A DNA stretch of 64,000 nt from Dillenia suffruticosa (Eukaryota; Streptophyta; Magnoliopsida; Dilleniales; Dilleniaceae), in the NCBI GenBank assembly GCA_033439265.1, contig JAVTVX010000016.1, positions 315,001-379,000 of the forward strand, read 5' to 3'. The notes beneath the pieces were generated by a model. It saw only the letters and a program-made list of their open reading frames with translations. It ran no database searches and was not told the DNA's origin. A program made the position numbers and the translations under genes. This document shows, in pieces, positions 36,689 to 48,169 of this stretch. Every line of letters begins with the position of its first letter. Position 1 is the stretch's first letter.

Positions 36689-36723
<35 letters not shown>

Positions 36724-36780
36724 GGAAGAGAGAGATGAGGTGAGAGAACTTTGGGGCTCACAGAGAGTTATAAGAAGTGA
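35707..36780 (-). promoter_or_regulatory. AAK1-like 5' UTR exon with leader intron
   Basis: A donor GTAACG at 36658 (minus) and an acceptor TAG ending at 35707 fit a leader intron of about 950 bp. The presumed non-coding first exon lies at 36659 to about 36780 and is built on a (GA)n/(G)n run at about 36689-36725 (CT- and C-rich on the sense strand). Inferred from splice signals only. Confidence 0.5.
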
Positions 36781-36789
36781 ATTTGGGTT

Positions 36790-37500
36790 GCACTTGGGAA
36801 GCACCAACGTTGACTTCTTTCGGTGGAGTGATTTGAGGGTACCATATTACCATCGAGAGTTTCATATTTGAAGATTACTCGCCTGCTCATCATAACACGT
36901 GTCCATTTTATGCCTATCCCTCCGCGAGGGCCCTAAATTATTGGCATTTTCTATTTAGTTGGGTCAATATTGGTCTTTTCATCTATTCATGAAAAGGTAG
37001 AGCGGCCGCCATCCTTGACAACAGGGGAATGCTTCAATTCCAAGGGAAGAAAAGCGTCCTTGATTAGCTGCATACTTCAACGCCAATGGTGTTGTCCACC
37101 GTAAAAATAGGATCAACCCCCCTTGAAATGCCGTGACAACTACTCTTAGGATGTCACTAGAGGCTCACAACAAAACATAAAACATATTTTCTAGAACAAT
37201 AATTGTAAAGCAAGTCAAGTGCCTTCACCAAATGTTAGGGTTCTACATTGACCCACCAACAAAATTGCATTTTTTTTTTTAAATATAGCTTCTAAAGTCC
37301 AGAAATTTTATCTGTTATGAAATATTTGATAATTATGTATCGCAGAAAATATTGTTCAAGGAGAGCAAGCCCAAAAGTTATTTTCTCATATAGTGCTTAA
37401 GGTGATACCGAATGTATTGAACTAAATTCTTAAAATTTCAAAAATATTAAAGAGCTAAATTCTTTTAAAATATTTATTACCTAACCTTTGTTTCTTTAAA
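36790..37500. other. promoter side of the AAK1-like gene, no gene seen
   Basis: AT-rich non-coding sequence. Confidence 0.5.
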
Positions 37501-37504
37501 CCAA

Positions 37505-37509
<5 letters not shown>

Positions 37510-37587
<78 letters not shown>
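37510..37587. repeat. (TC)n microsatellite, about 78 bp
   Basis: About 38 uninterrupted TC units, the longest simple repeat in the window. Confidence 0.97.
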
Positions 37588-37589
<2 letters not shown>

Positions 37590-37781
37590 GTCAACATCTG
37601 TTCTTTGTCCCGATTACTTTTAAGTAATTCAGATTTTGCAGTAATTTCTAGTCTTTAAAGGGGTTGTGCAGTAAAGACATCAACAGCTCAAATGAATCAA
37701 TCAAATAACGACACTTCTATTTCATTTTTAATCTTTACGAATCTAAATACAATTAGGGTATTTTAAGTAAGTTTATTATAC

Positions 37782-39735
37782 CTTTTTTTTGGGTAGGAAA
37801 AGGAAAAGAAAAAACCCAAAAAAAAAAATAAAACGGCTCACAGGCTGCCCTGGCCTAAACTAACCCAATAGAATACTGGGATTGGGAGCGCTCTTGATGA
37901 GTCTTATCCGAGCAATGCCATCCGAGTCTTTCTTCAGCAACTGGAAAAGAGATGAAGGAGGAGTCATATATTACCCTCCCATAGTTAAGACTGTGGCCCA
38001 ATGACGCCAAATGATCTGCACAAACATTAGCTTCTTTAAAAATGTTCTTCACCGATACAACGTTAACCATCTTCATCAGCTGAGTGCATTCCTCAATCAT
38101 CACGCTCATCGGGTGATGTGGTGGAACTCCTCTTGACAGCGCCTCAGCAACAATAGATGAATCTACTTCCACTTCAATAATCCTTAAGTTTTTGTTATTG
38201 ATCATTAATAACTCTTCTCTAACACCCCACAACTTTGCCACGAGAATAGAAGAAATACCCACATTAACAAAAAAAACCTCCACTCGATTTTCTTCCTCAT
38301 CTCTTAGGATGCCTCCTGTCGCAGTTTGTTTACAACTTTGCCACGAGAATAGAAGAAATACCCACATTAACCCAAAAAACCTCCACTCGATTTTCTTCCT
38401 CGTCTCTTAGGATGCCTCCGGTTGCAGTTTGTTTACGGCTGAGAGCTACAGAGCCATCTGTATTCAATTTAAAATTATATCCACTGGGGGGCTCCCACTT
38501 GACCCACACTGGATTATCATTCACACTTCCAATCCTTTTTTTGAAAGCATTAATCATTTCGTTAGCCATACCAATTGCCTACTTTGCTACTAGGATACGA
38601 TGAGTGAATTTTTTCTGATATACAAGCTTACACCTGCTCTTCCAAATATTCTACAATGTCGACGTGAACCTGGCACTATAGATGGAGTTGCCCTTGGCTT
38701 CAGAACCATGAATACCTATCTTCAACCAATGCACCCTATTGGAGGACCAAAACTCTGGAGTAATAGATGACTGAGGCAGAACTCTTCCCCAAATTTCCTT
38801 TGCCCAACAGCAATCTCTGAGACAATGCAAATTAGATTCTTCATCCATTCTGCAAATAGGGCACACAGCATCTTCCGTGAATTTTCTTCTTTTTCTCTCC
38901 ATATTCGTCATTATCCTGTCCTTCACAACCAACCAAATGAATAGCTTGATACGTTCCTGACACTTGACATTCCATACCCATTTGTAGTCATTGTTGTCTG
39001 TGTCTTCGAGAACATTACTTTCCTGAAGAATTTTGTATGTAGATGCCACGGTAAACTCACCATTGGAGCTACCTTTCCTGTAGTAATCATCCCGAGCTCT
39101 TACCTCTTTTGGAATCATGACTCCCCTTATTACTTCCACTTTTTCTATAGGCAACAAACTTTTGAGCTCTTCAATTTTCCATTCCTTGATATCGTTAATA
39201 AATGATTAACTTTTATTGGGGTGACCACGTTTCCACGCGTGGACAGCAATTGATCAAGAGTTTCTCCTCCTACCCACAAATCAGACCTAACTTCCACTTA
39301 AGACCAAGCACTCCCTACTTCTAATTACCCCTGTCCACACTGAGGAGGCTCCTAGCTTAATTGTGACTCAACAACTCTCACCTTTCAAATTTTCGTTAGA
39401 TTATCACACTACAGGTTTTTCTCCCCTTTCATGATTTTCCAACTTAGCTTTACTGACAAAGCTAGGTTACTATCTCTCATTTTCCTCAAACCCAAACCTC
39501 CCTCACACTTAGCTTTACATACTTGAGCCTAGTTGATCAAATGTACCTGTTTCTTATTATCCGACCAACCCCATAAAAAATCTCTATTCAATCGATCAAG
39601 CTTGTTACAAGCGGACCCAGGCAACCAGGAGGATTGCATTGTGTAAATCGGAAGGGCCGCAGTCACGGATTGAATCAAAGTTCTTTTACCTGCGAAACTT
39701 AAAAAGTTAGCTTTCCAACCAAAAATTATTACAAA
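37782..39735 (-). mobile_element. L1-type LINE, 3' part (end of RT, zf-RVT, RNase H)
   Basis: The minus strand encodes, in order, the end of the reverse transcriptase region (FLSFAGKRTLIQSVTAALPI, LNRDFLWGWSDNKKQVHLIN), the zf-RVT block (FIWLVVKDRIMTNMERKRRK, CPICRMDEESNLHCLRDC) and a plant RNase H-like domain (FKLNTDGSVALS, TATGGILRDEE, IEVEVDSSIVAEAL). A T-run near 37784-37791 could be its A-tail. A 104-bp tandem duplication lies within the RNase H part, and stops are present. The upstream part (endonuclease, most of RT) is missing. Confidence 0.85.
38231..38438 (-). repeat. 104-bp tandem duplication in the LINE RNase H region
   Basis: The block starting ACTTTGCCACGAGAATAG occurs at 38231 and again at 38335, with few differences between copies. 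A unit of 104 bp is not a multiple of three, so the reading frame is broken by it. Confidence 0.85.
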
Positions 39736-39739
39736 AAGG

Positions 39740-40330
39740 TAAAATTATTTACTCATAATAGATAGCAATATTCTCCTCCAACCCTTTTTTATTTAAGTAC
39801 CCAAAAGCTAATTAAAGACTACTGGTTGGGTCAAAACCAAAAATCCATTTGGAGACTACTCAAAATCTCTCTCTCCGCTTTCTTTGACATTGTCTGTTTC
39901 TTTTTCTTATTATTTTTTTATTTTTTATTTTTAAAGGAAAACACAAGCCAGCCTCTAAAAGAAGCCAACCCTCTTATGTGGGATATTTCATACCGTCCAC
40001 CATGATAATCTTTTATTTTTTTTTGGATATGTTAATTTTTGTATAATAATAAAAAATTCAAATCATAATAAAGGATTATTATGGATATGTTATTATTTTA
40101 TAGGGCGAGTCTACAAGTGGAGATGGCATATCCCTCTCCATTTGAGTCCTATTTCCCTCAATGCAGGCGATATTTGATGCAGTCCACCTTTATAGCTGCA
40201 GGCGATAATTTTTTTTTTTTTGGGGGGGGGGGGTTTCATGAGAATTGACAATTGGTAATAGTCTACGGAATTAAAGTGTTGTCGGATGTGCCATCGTATA
40301 TGGTGGGAGCAATTTCGCATTCATGCTGGA
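39740..40330. other. AT-rich flank, nothing recognised
   Basis: A G11-type run follows poly-T near 40208-40233. The word TGCAGGCGATA occurs twice about 36 bases apart (near 40162 and 40198). Confidence 0.4.
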
Positions 40331-40335
40331 GAACG

Positions 40336-40500
40336 TCAAGAGTTTGCAATTCGGGTGCCTAGTGTATTTGATTTATCCATCCTAAATAATAATAATAACA
40401 CAAGTGATTTGATCTTTGTTCACTAATGCAATGATATTTAGTTTGGAACATATTTGGTCTGACAGGGGTGATACCATAGGAGGAAAAAGAGATGAATTCA
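40336..40500 (+). repeat. dispersed direct repeat, left copy
   Basis: Shares TTTGATTTATCC, an AAT-repeat, GTGATTTG.TC.TTGTTCACT, GAACATA.TTGG and GGAGGAA.AAGAGA with the stretch at 47975-48165. The two copies bracket the CACTA/Copia/PKS interval in the same orientation. Confidence 0.6.
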
Positions 40501-40842
40501 AGGCAAGGCGTGTGAAATGGTTTTGAAACCCAGCCGTTTTATTTCAAAGTGTTTATAGAAAAATGCCCTGAGAATAGAGATTTGTCACCATTTAGCTTCA
40601 TTTCATCTACGTAGAATAGAAAAAGAATTATACTTCTCCAAAAGAAAAAAATTCAAAAACACAATCTCTCTCTCTCTGGGTCCTAAACAATTCTGATTGG
40701 TCGCTTATCTTCTGATAGAAAATTGCCCATTCCCTTGTCTCAGCTTAGTCGATTTCTTTTGATTTATAATTTCATGGGAAAGGGAGCGTCTTCCTTTCGC
40801 ATCCTGACTACTCCAGTTATGGTATAAAGGGAAATTGTATGC

Positions 40843-41689
40843 CACTACAAAAAAAACCCATTTTAGCGACGGATTTAGGGACAAAAAATTTAAAAAAATT
40901 CGTCGCTAATGGCGCGTCGCAAAAATTTACCAACAAAAGCGGTGGATTCATCTCCCATTTAGCAACAAAAATTTTTGTCGCTAAAATCTGTCGCCAATTT
41001 AGTTACAAAATATTTTTCGTCGTTAAAATTTGTTACCAATTTAGTGACAAAAAATATTTCGTTGCCAATTTAGCGATGAAAGGTACAATTCGTCTCCAAT
41101 TTAGCAACAAAAACTTTTTGTCGCTAAAATTCGTCACTAATTTGGCTACAAAACATTATTCATCGCTAAAATTTAGCGACGAATAATTTTTTATCTTAAT
41201 TAGTGACGGACTTTTTTTTTTGTCACTAAATTAGCGACAGATAATTTTTCTGTCACTAAATTAGTTACGGATAATTTTTTCATCGCTAATTTAGCGACGA
41301 ATAATTTTTTGTTCCTAAATTAGCGACGGATTTTAGCGACGAAAATTATCTGTCACTAAATTTAGCGACGAATTTTAGATTTTGTCGCTAAATTTAGTAA
41401 CGGATTTTTTTTCTGTCATTAATTTAGCGACGGAAAATTTTTCATCGTTAAATTTTGTGACGAATTTTAGCGATAAAAAATTATTTGTCGCTAAATTTAG
41501 CGACAGATTTCATATTTTCATCACTAAATTTAGCAATGGATTTCTAATTTTCATCGCTAAATTTTTGGGACGCGTTATTAGGGACGAAAAATTTTTCGTC
41601 GCTAACTTATTTGCTAATATTTTTAGGGACGAATTTTTTTAAAATTTTCGTCGTTAAATTTGTGATTAAAAGCCTATTTTTTTGTGGTG
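40843..41689. mobile_element. non-autonomous CACTA-like element rich in TTAGCGACGAA repeats
   Basis: The left end CACTACAAAAAAAACCC and the right end (reverse complement) CACCACAAAAAAATAGG are typical of En/Spm CACTA elements. The whole 847 bp consists of degenerate TTAGCGACGAA / TTCGTCGCTAA units in both orientations, like the subterminal repeats bound by CACTA transposases. No transposase is present. The neighbouring trinucleotides (TGC and TCA) do not match, so no target duplication is seen. Long open frames with FVTNLATK-type repeated peptides are products of the repeats, not genes. Confidence 0.75.
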
Positions 41690-44645
41690 TCATAATGTTC
41701 AATGGATCCATCAGGGCGTAATTTAATTTTGTAGACCGTTTTACATGATATAGACTTAACTTTACTAGATGTTGGCATGAACTCCCAAGTTTGGTTTTGC
41801 CCTAGCGCCAAAATCTCCTCTTCCATGGCTTTTAGCCGTTTTAGATCTTTTGCTGCTTCTTCAAATGTTGTAGGCTCCTTCATTTTGGTCACCTTTTTCA
41901 AGTAGATCTCCTAAGCGATAGCCTAACTTCTTCATCTTGCTCTTCATTTTAGCTTGGTTCATGTTCTTCTACAGCCTCATTGTGAACACTTATCTTTCAA
42001 GGGCTTTGAGATTTATCTTTTGGTAATTCCATTTATCACTTGAATGAGTTTCTTTTCCTTTATCTTGACCTTGACTAAAAGACGATATCTTCTCCTCCAC
42101 TTTCTCGTTTATCTCTTTGGAGTCTGAAAGTAGTTGTGCTTGAGATGACCACCAAGGTGATGTTTCGTTGAACACTACATTCCTTTAGATATGACATTTT
42201 CCGGAAGTAGGATCACAACATCTCCAATCTTTCCTTTGGTCATCATAGACAATGAATAAGCATTGAATTACCTTTTTGTTGAATTTGCTCTAAAGTTAAT
42301 CCAGAACAAATACATAACATACACAACCGAATACTTGGAAATGGCTCACTATTGGCTTGACATTCCACAACTTTTAGAAAGGTGATAGAAAACCTAATCT
42401 CACATGAGGTGGTCTTTTAGTCACATGAACTACTATCTTCATACATTTAGCCCAAAGCCATGGTGGCATATTCATTGAATGCAACATGCTTCTACATATC
42501 TTGGCCAATTGCCGACTCTTCTGCTCAGCTATGCCATTTTGTTGTGGTGTCCTTGGGCAAGTAAATTGCTTTCGGATCTCTTAATCTATGAAGTAGTTGA
42601 GAAATTCGTCTAATGTATACTCACCACCATTATTTGTATGGAAGCATTGGATATTTTATTCAATTTCTTTTTTTTCTTTGAAGGTCTTAAATTTCTATAG
42701 AGTTTCGGATTTCTCCTCCATTAAATCCACCCATACATATCTCGAGAAATTATCGATAAACGCGATCATATATCTCATGTTTCTAATTGATGGCTCCTTG
42801 ACTCATCCAAAGACATCCAAGTGGATCAATTCCAATGGTTCTTTGGCCCGGTACTTCAACTCCTCATACGGAAGCTGATATGCTTTGTCATACTAACATC
42901 CAGTACAAACAGTATATTCTCAGCACTCTAGTTAAGGAAGACCTTTAAGCGTGGACTTTTTCATCATCACCTTGAGGTTGTGATAACTTACATGTTCTAG
43001 ATGAGCAAGCCATAAATCTGTTAACTTACCTTTTGTTGTTTTGTTGACATATGCTTCCTAGACAGTCATGATGTAGACCGACTCTACTCATTGTCCTACC
43101 ATGGCTCACCATTGATTTGAAACTTGCAGTATACCTAGATATCTTGTTGTCCGAAAAGCACATGATTGCCTTTCTTTGCAATTTGTGATACGGGACAACA
43201 TATTCTTCTTTATCCCTGGCATGTGATAGACATTTTGTAGCTCCACTTTGTTGTCGCTGAATTGGGGCATCAAGATGGTCTTCCCAATATTAGTTATTGG
43301 CAACTTTGAATTGTTTCTCATAACTACAATTCGCCCCCTTTAAACTCCAACATGTTTGATAACTTCTTTTTGTCTCGTTTCACGTGATTAGAGCAGCCAA
43401 AATCAACGATCCAACCTTCTTCATAATTTATTTTATCGTGATAGCACCAAGTGATGGCTCGTCTTCTTCAGCCAACATAGAGAAGGATGCCAACTCTTTT
43501 TCAAGTGTAATCTATTATTTGATCTTGATCTTACAATGCAATAGAAACTTCGCTATCCCATTCTTCCTCACTATGCTCCTCGTTCCTTTGACTTGCTTAG
43601 ATTGACAAAGTTCTTGCAAAATGACCTTTCTATCCGCTATTGAAGCATCGGTCATCCTGTTTTCGTCATGTATTTCCTCTAACCTTGTCACTGTCTTGCC
43701 TTGCTCCCCCTTGCTGAGAGCTTCTCCACTGCCTTCTTCTCCAGTCTTGTTGCTTTCTGGTCTCTCCTTCAATCTTGGATCTCACAACTGTATTATGTTG
43801 ATTTTTATGGTCTCCTGTTACTAAAGAAAGCTTCCTCCTCGCTCTTTATCAAAACTTTGGACATTTTTTCATCCAAAGTTTCTTTATTTGCAAATAAATT
43901 CTCCAACTCCATTAGAGTTAGTGGATTTGCCCCACCCACTTGTCGCAGTGATGAACTCCTTGAACTCGAGTTTCAATCCGTGGATAATTATCCTTCTCAT
44001 CCTCATTTCACTAATTGCATGCTCCAGATCTAATTTTGAAATTTTCTAGCAAAGAGATTCGACTTTTAAAAAATATTGACTTACTATGAGGTTTCACTAT
44101 TAAATTGAAAGGAGCTCATTTTCAATTTGTTGAGCCTTAGGTTCATTTTTCTTGGTAAATGTGGCGGCTAATGTGTCCCATGCCTCTTTCGGTGTCTTTG
44201 TTGACTTTATCATCTACAATTGTTCATCATCTACCGGAATAGTCAAGGCACACATTGCCTTATCGAAGTTCATGCTGCACATCTCAAGGGTTCTTTCATT
44301 GCCAGCCTATGGTTCCTTTTTTTCACGAGCCACAATATCCCTCAAGTTTTGGCTAATGAGAAAATACCTCACCCTGGTTATCCAATTTCCATGGTCTCAT
44401 TGAGCTTTTCAACGCTACATACTAATGCAACAAAATTGTCATTTTTCCTTAGGTGCTCAGAACTAGCGAAGTAAGAATGGTTCCAAGCCAATAGCTGTTA
44501 CAGTTCTAAACTGTGTATTGACGAGATTTTTCTCATGCAATCATAGTACTTGACGGTCAATTCTAATCGCATAGCAACGAATCTAGTCCCTGAACAAGGT
44601 ACTTGTAAAACAAGCACCTCAAAAATAATCTGGCTCCGATACCAC
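41690..44645 (-). mobile_element. Copia LTR-retrotransposon fossil fragment (gag to start of RT)
   Basis: The minus strand carries remnants in Copia order: gag-like, protease-adjacent, integrase-like and the start of the reverse transcriptase. A primer-binding site resembling TGGTATCAGAGC (initiator Met-tRNA type) lies at about 44631-44645. It is clearly broken, with many breaks. The RT end abuts the CACTA-like element at 41689. Confidence 0.85.
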
Positions 44646-44649
44646 TTAT

Positions 44650-45040
44650 TGAACTTATCTCAAGTGGTGAACAAAAATATACAGCTAAATAACTACAGCA
44701 ATATTATCCTAATAATAACACCGAAAGAAAACTTATAACTCAAACATTAAAATTAAACAAATAATTATATAACTTTGAAATACTACAAGATCACTAATTC
44801 AAATCAAGAATTTGAGTAGAGAAATGAGGAATTGGATGACCTACTTAGATTCCATTACAAAGGATTCATTCCTATTTATACTACTAGTGAGTCGGCTAGG
44901 AAACATTCTAGATAATTTAATTAATTAACTAGCTTAAATTGGTGAAAACTATTCTAAATTAACAATAAGATCATTTAAATGTTTGAGTAAATAATGATTT
45001 CTAAAATGATCAAATGAGATTGAATTTTATAAAGGAAGAG
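44650..45040 (-). repeat. probable 5' LTR of the Copia fossil
   Basis: It starts directly beyond the primer-binding site with TG on the plus strand and contains a minus-strand TATAAATAGG box near 44870. The outer end is not defined. It lies just downstream of the polyketide synthase stop codon in the same orientation, so it may overlap that gene's 3' UTR. Confidence 0.6.
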
Positions 45041-45073
45041 AGGCAGTGCTCAATTTCCAAAGTAGCTAATTTA

Positions 45074-46591
45074 CTAAGCAAGTGGCTGCATGAAACTTTG
45101 CAATACAACGGTTTCGACCGTGATACCAGGACCAAACCCAAGGAGGACTCCCCATTCAAGCCCTTCACCAGTGGTTGGCTTCCCTTCTCGCATGGAGTTC
45201 TTCCTCATCTCGTCTAGAATGAACATAACACAGGCGCTGGTCATGTTACCATACTCACTCAGCACGTGTCTCGAGGCCCTCAGTTTCTCCTCCTTAAGTC
45301 CCAACTTGGCCTCCACCTGGTCCAGAATTGCAGGGCCACCCGGATGCACTATCCAGAAGAGAGAATTCCAGTCGCTGATCCCGATTGGAGTGAATACCTC
45401 ATCCAAACACTTTACAATGTTGTCCGAGATTATTTTTGAGACATTCTTTGACAGGTGGAATGTCAACCCTGCTTCCCGCAAGTGTAGGTGTATGGCGTCC
45501 TGTGAGTCTGGGAGGATTGTCTGTGCTGCGCACACCAGCTGGAATAGCGGGCGCTCTATGGATATGTCTGGATCTGCACCGACTATGACCGCAGCTGCAC
45601 CATCACTGAAGAGGGCCTGCCCAATGAGGGAGTCAACGTGGGTCTCGGAGGGTCCCCGGAAAATAATGGACGTGATTTCGGAGCAGACAAGGAGGACACG
45701 AGCGCAGGCATTGTTCTCAGCTAGGTCCTTGGACAGACGAAGGACAGTGCCGCCTGCAAAGCAGCCCTGCTGGAACACCGTGTGCCGCTGGACCGATGGG
45801 TTGAGTCCGAGGAGCTTGGCGAGCTGATAGTCGGCACCAGGCAAGCTGACACAACTTGTAGTGCAGAAGACCAGGTGCGTGATCTTTGATTTGGGCTGTC
45901 CCCATTCCTTGATTGCTTTCTCGGCTGCTTCTTTTCCTAGCTTCGGCGTCTCGACTACCGATATGTCTTGCCTTGCGTCAAGGGATGGTGCCATGAATGC
46001 GCATATGTTTGGATTCTTTTTCAGCAGCTCCTCGGTTAGGTGCATGTATCTCTTCTTGATCCTGGTATTTTCGCCTGTTCATTTGACATAATTTTGAAGA
46101 GATTTTAGATTTATTTAGTCTCAATCCTAAATGCAAATTTTGATATTTTGTAAAACAAAATTACATTTTGTCACGTGTCAACTGACGTTAACATGTGTTT
46201 TGGAAGCCATAAATATACTATAAGTTCAATAAATGTTCTCACTACAATTTGATTATTTAAATTCTTTTTCCAAAGTTTTGATTAAATAAATACTTCAGCG
46301 GTCTTTATGTCATATTTTCTGATAGAGAGAGAGAGAGAGAGAGAGAATGAAACACGTCAAAAAGTAATGTACTTCATTAATCAACAGAAAATAAGAGACA
46401 TTACATATGCGCTTGAATTTCTGCTTCAGTTCAGTCTTGTGCTCGCTGTTGGTGACGCGAAAATAAAAATCTGGGTAGTCGGCCTGGTGGATGCAGTTGG
46501 AAGGAGTGGCAGTGCCAATGGCGAGAATAGTGGCTGGACCATTTGCTCTCTGCAAATTTCTGATTTTTTCCGCTGATGTTGATGTGGCCAT
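45074..46591 (-). CDS. type III polyketide synthase, CHS-like, divergent active site
   Basis: Two exons, 46405-46591 and 45074-46074, joined across a 330-bp GT-AG intron that splits the Cys codon at residue 63, the conserved intron place of chalcone synthases. Product 395 aa, full family length. The catalytic triad is present: Cys167 (QQGCFAGG), His306 ([12 protein letters not shown]) and Asn339 (YGNMTSAC), with gatekeeper Phe218 and the GFGPG loop. In CHS numbering the key cavity residues differ: Thr197 is Ile, Gly256 is Leu (with Asp255 His), Ser338 is Thr; also Gly134 Cys, Asp136 Ser and Met137 Leu. Changes at 197/256/338 mark non-chalcone enzymes such as aloesone, pentaketide-chromone, octaketide and 2-pyrone synthases, and as I recall aloesone synthase has Ala/Leu/Thr. 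It probably condenses malonyl-CoA on a small starter; the product cannot be fixed from sequence. Cytosolic. No disabling change is seen. Confidence 0.95.
46321..46347. repeat. (GA)n microsatellite in the PKS intron
   Basis: About 12 GA units inside the single intron, near its donor. Confidence 0.9.
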
Positions 46592-46731
46592 TTTCTAATT
46601 TCTCTCTGTTCTAGTTTGCTAACCTTGCCTTTATGCGTTTTTTTTGGGGGGAGGGGGGGGGATTCAGACTCTCGTAATGATTTGATCTGACGTTGCTGAT
46701 GGGTGACTGTTTGGGTGGGTGTTGATGGTTA

Positions 46732-46738
46732 ATTTATA
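46732..46738 (-). promoter_or_regulatory. TATA box of the PKS gene
   Basis: TATAAAT on the minus strand, 141 bases before the ATG, in good surroundings for a core promoter. It would imply a leader of roughly 110 bases. Confidence 0.6.
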
Positions 46739-47036
46739 GACACCAGCATTAGGGCAACTTTGGTAGCCCCAATTGACGAGGCTTTTTTTTATTTTATTTT
46801 AAAATTAAGTGATTAGAGTTGTGAGTAATACGTTTGGGTCCCGAACGCTGCATGCCTTGGAGGTATGTACAAATGAGGACGTGAAGGGGTGAGAAAATAG
46901 GATGAGGGCATATAATTCTTATTCACAAAAATAAAAGGGATCATGAGATGCTTTACAAGTTTAAAATAAAAAAAACGCAATAAAATCAAAAAAATAGAAA
47001 AAAATTCAAAACAACACTAGTTTTGTATAAAATTGT

Positions 47037-47258
47037 GGAGAGAGACTGGTGGTGGTCACATGATACGATGAAATGATTCCAAAACCATTCCCATGCGCAT
47101 GCCTATCATTGTTTTAAAAATATTATTAAAATTTAAAAATATTATTTACTTCATCAAAATTATAACTTTAGTTTCCTTTACAGCCAGAATAAGTGAGAGA
47201 GACTGGTGGTGGTCACGTGATACAATGAAATGATTCCAAAACACTTCCCATGCAGGTG
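47037..47258. repeat. 65-bp direct duplication upstream of the PKS, one copy with a G-box
   Basis: Copies at 47037-47101 and 47195-47258 (period 157) share GAGAGACTGGTGGTGGTCAC, TGATAC and ATGAAATGATTCCAAAAC. The second copy reads CACGTG (47214-47219), the core site for bHLH/bZIP factors; the first reads CACATG. Confidence 0.8.
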
Positions 47259-47489
47259 CCTTTGCCTGCCCACCCTGTACATTCCTCTCGTCTTCCTCCC
47301 TCGCTCTCACACAAGCGTATCACTCCACACCCACATTCACGCTCACAACATTGATTCGGTTCATTCATATAAAATTATATCTCCATTCTTGGGATGGTTG
47401 GAGTTGTCGTGATTCACGTTGGCGTTTATTTATGCCATGGCCGATCCGATTCAAATTGCTTGGGCAATTGCATGGGCAATTGAATAATA

Positions 47490-47760
47490 TATATTTTTTT
47501 TTATTATTCAGATTTTTCTCTATTACTCTGATTTAAACATCATAAAATTTATTAAGAGATTGATTTTTCTAAATTTTATTTTTCTATTCTCATGATTTGA
47601 ATTCAAAATTTATAATTAAAAAAGTACAACGTTTTATTCGATTAATCTAATTTAAATATTATAAAATCTATTAAAATGTTGATTTTTTTAAATCTTATTT
47701 TTCTATTCTTTTGATTCAAACTTAAAATTTATAATTAAGAAAGTACAATGTTTTACCGTT
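47490..47760 (+). repeat. about 120-bp tandem duplication, AT-rich
   Basis: Blocks with ATTTAAA.AT.ATAAAAT.TATTAA and AAAATTTATAATTAA.AAAGTACAA recur with a spacing of about 120 bp. Confidence 0.6.
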
Positions 47761-47974
47761 ATACTTAAAAAACTTTGATCGAATAACTTTTTTATATTAT
47801 TCAATTTATTATAATAAGGGTGTGGTCGATGGAAACATATAGAATATAAGATGTCCTGTGGTTAAAAAGTCCCCGCGTGTTTATAAAACAGCCTGTCTAC
47901 ATAGAAAACCTCAACTTCCCTTCTATTTAATTTGTTTTTATTAATATTTTATAATTAAAATTACTGCAGACTTT

Positions 47975-48165
47975 TGAAGTCAAAAGTTTGCAACCCAGAG
48001 TAATTTGACCAAATATTTTTGATTTATCCATTCTAAAATAATAATAATAATAATAATAATAATAAGCTGAAACACAGGGGGTTATGTGATTTGGTCGTTG
48101 TTCACTGGTTTGAAACATACTTGGCCTAAGAGGGAAGATCCCCATCGGAGGAAGAAGAGACGAAT
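47975..48165 (+). repeat. dispersed direct repeat, right copy
   Basis: Partner of 40336-40500. It contains an (AAT)n run at about 48033-48063 where the left copy has four units. Confidence 0.6.
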
Positions 48166-48169
48166 TTAA

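Noticed and set aside
40839-41642. Open frames encoding repeated FVTNLATK-like peptides
   Set aside because: They are translations of the CACTA-type TTAGCGACGAA repeats.
40840-41692. 3-bp target duplication for the CACTA-like element
   Set aside because: The flanking trinucleotides TGC and TCA do not match.
45090-45827. 245-codon plus-strand open frame
   Set aside because: Antisense shadow of PKS exon 2.
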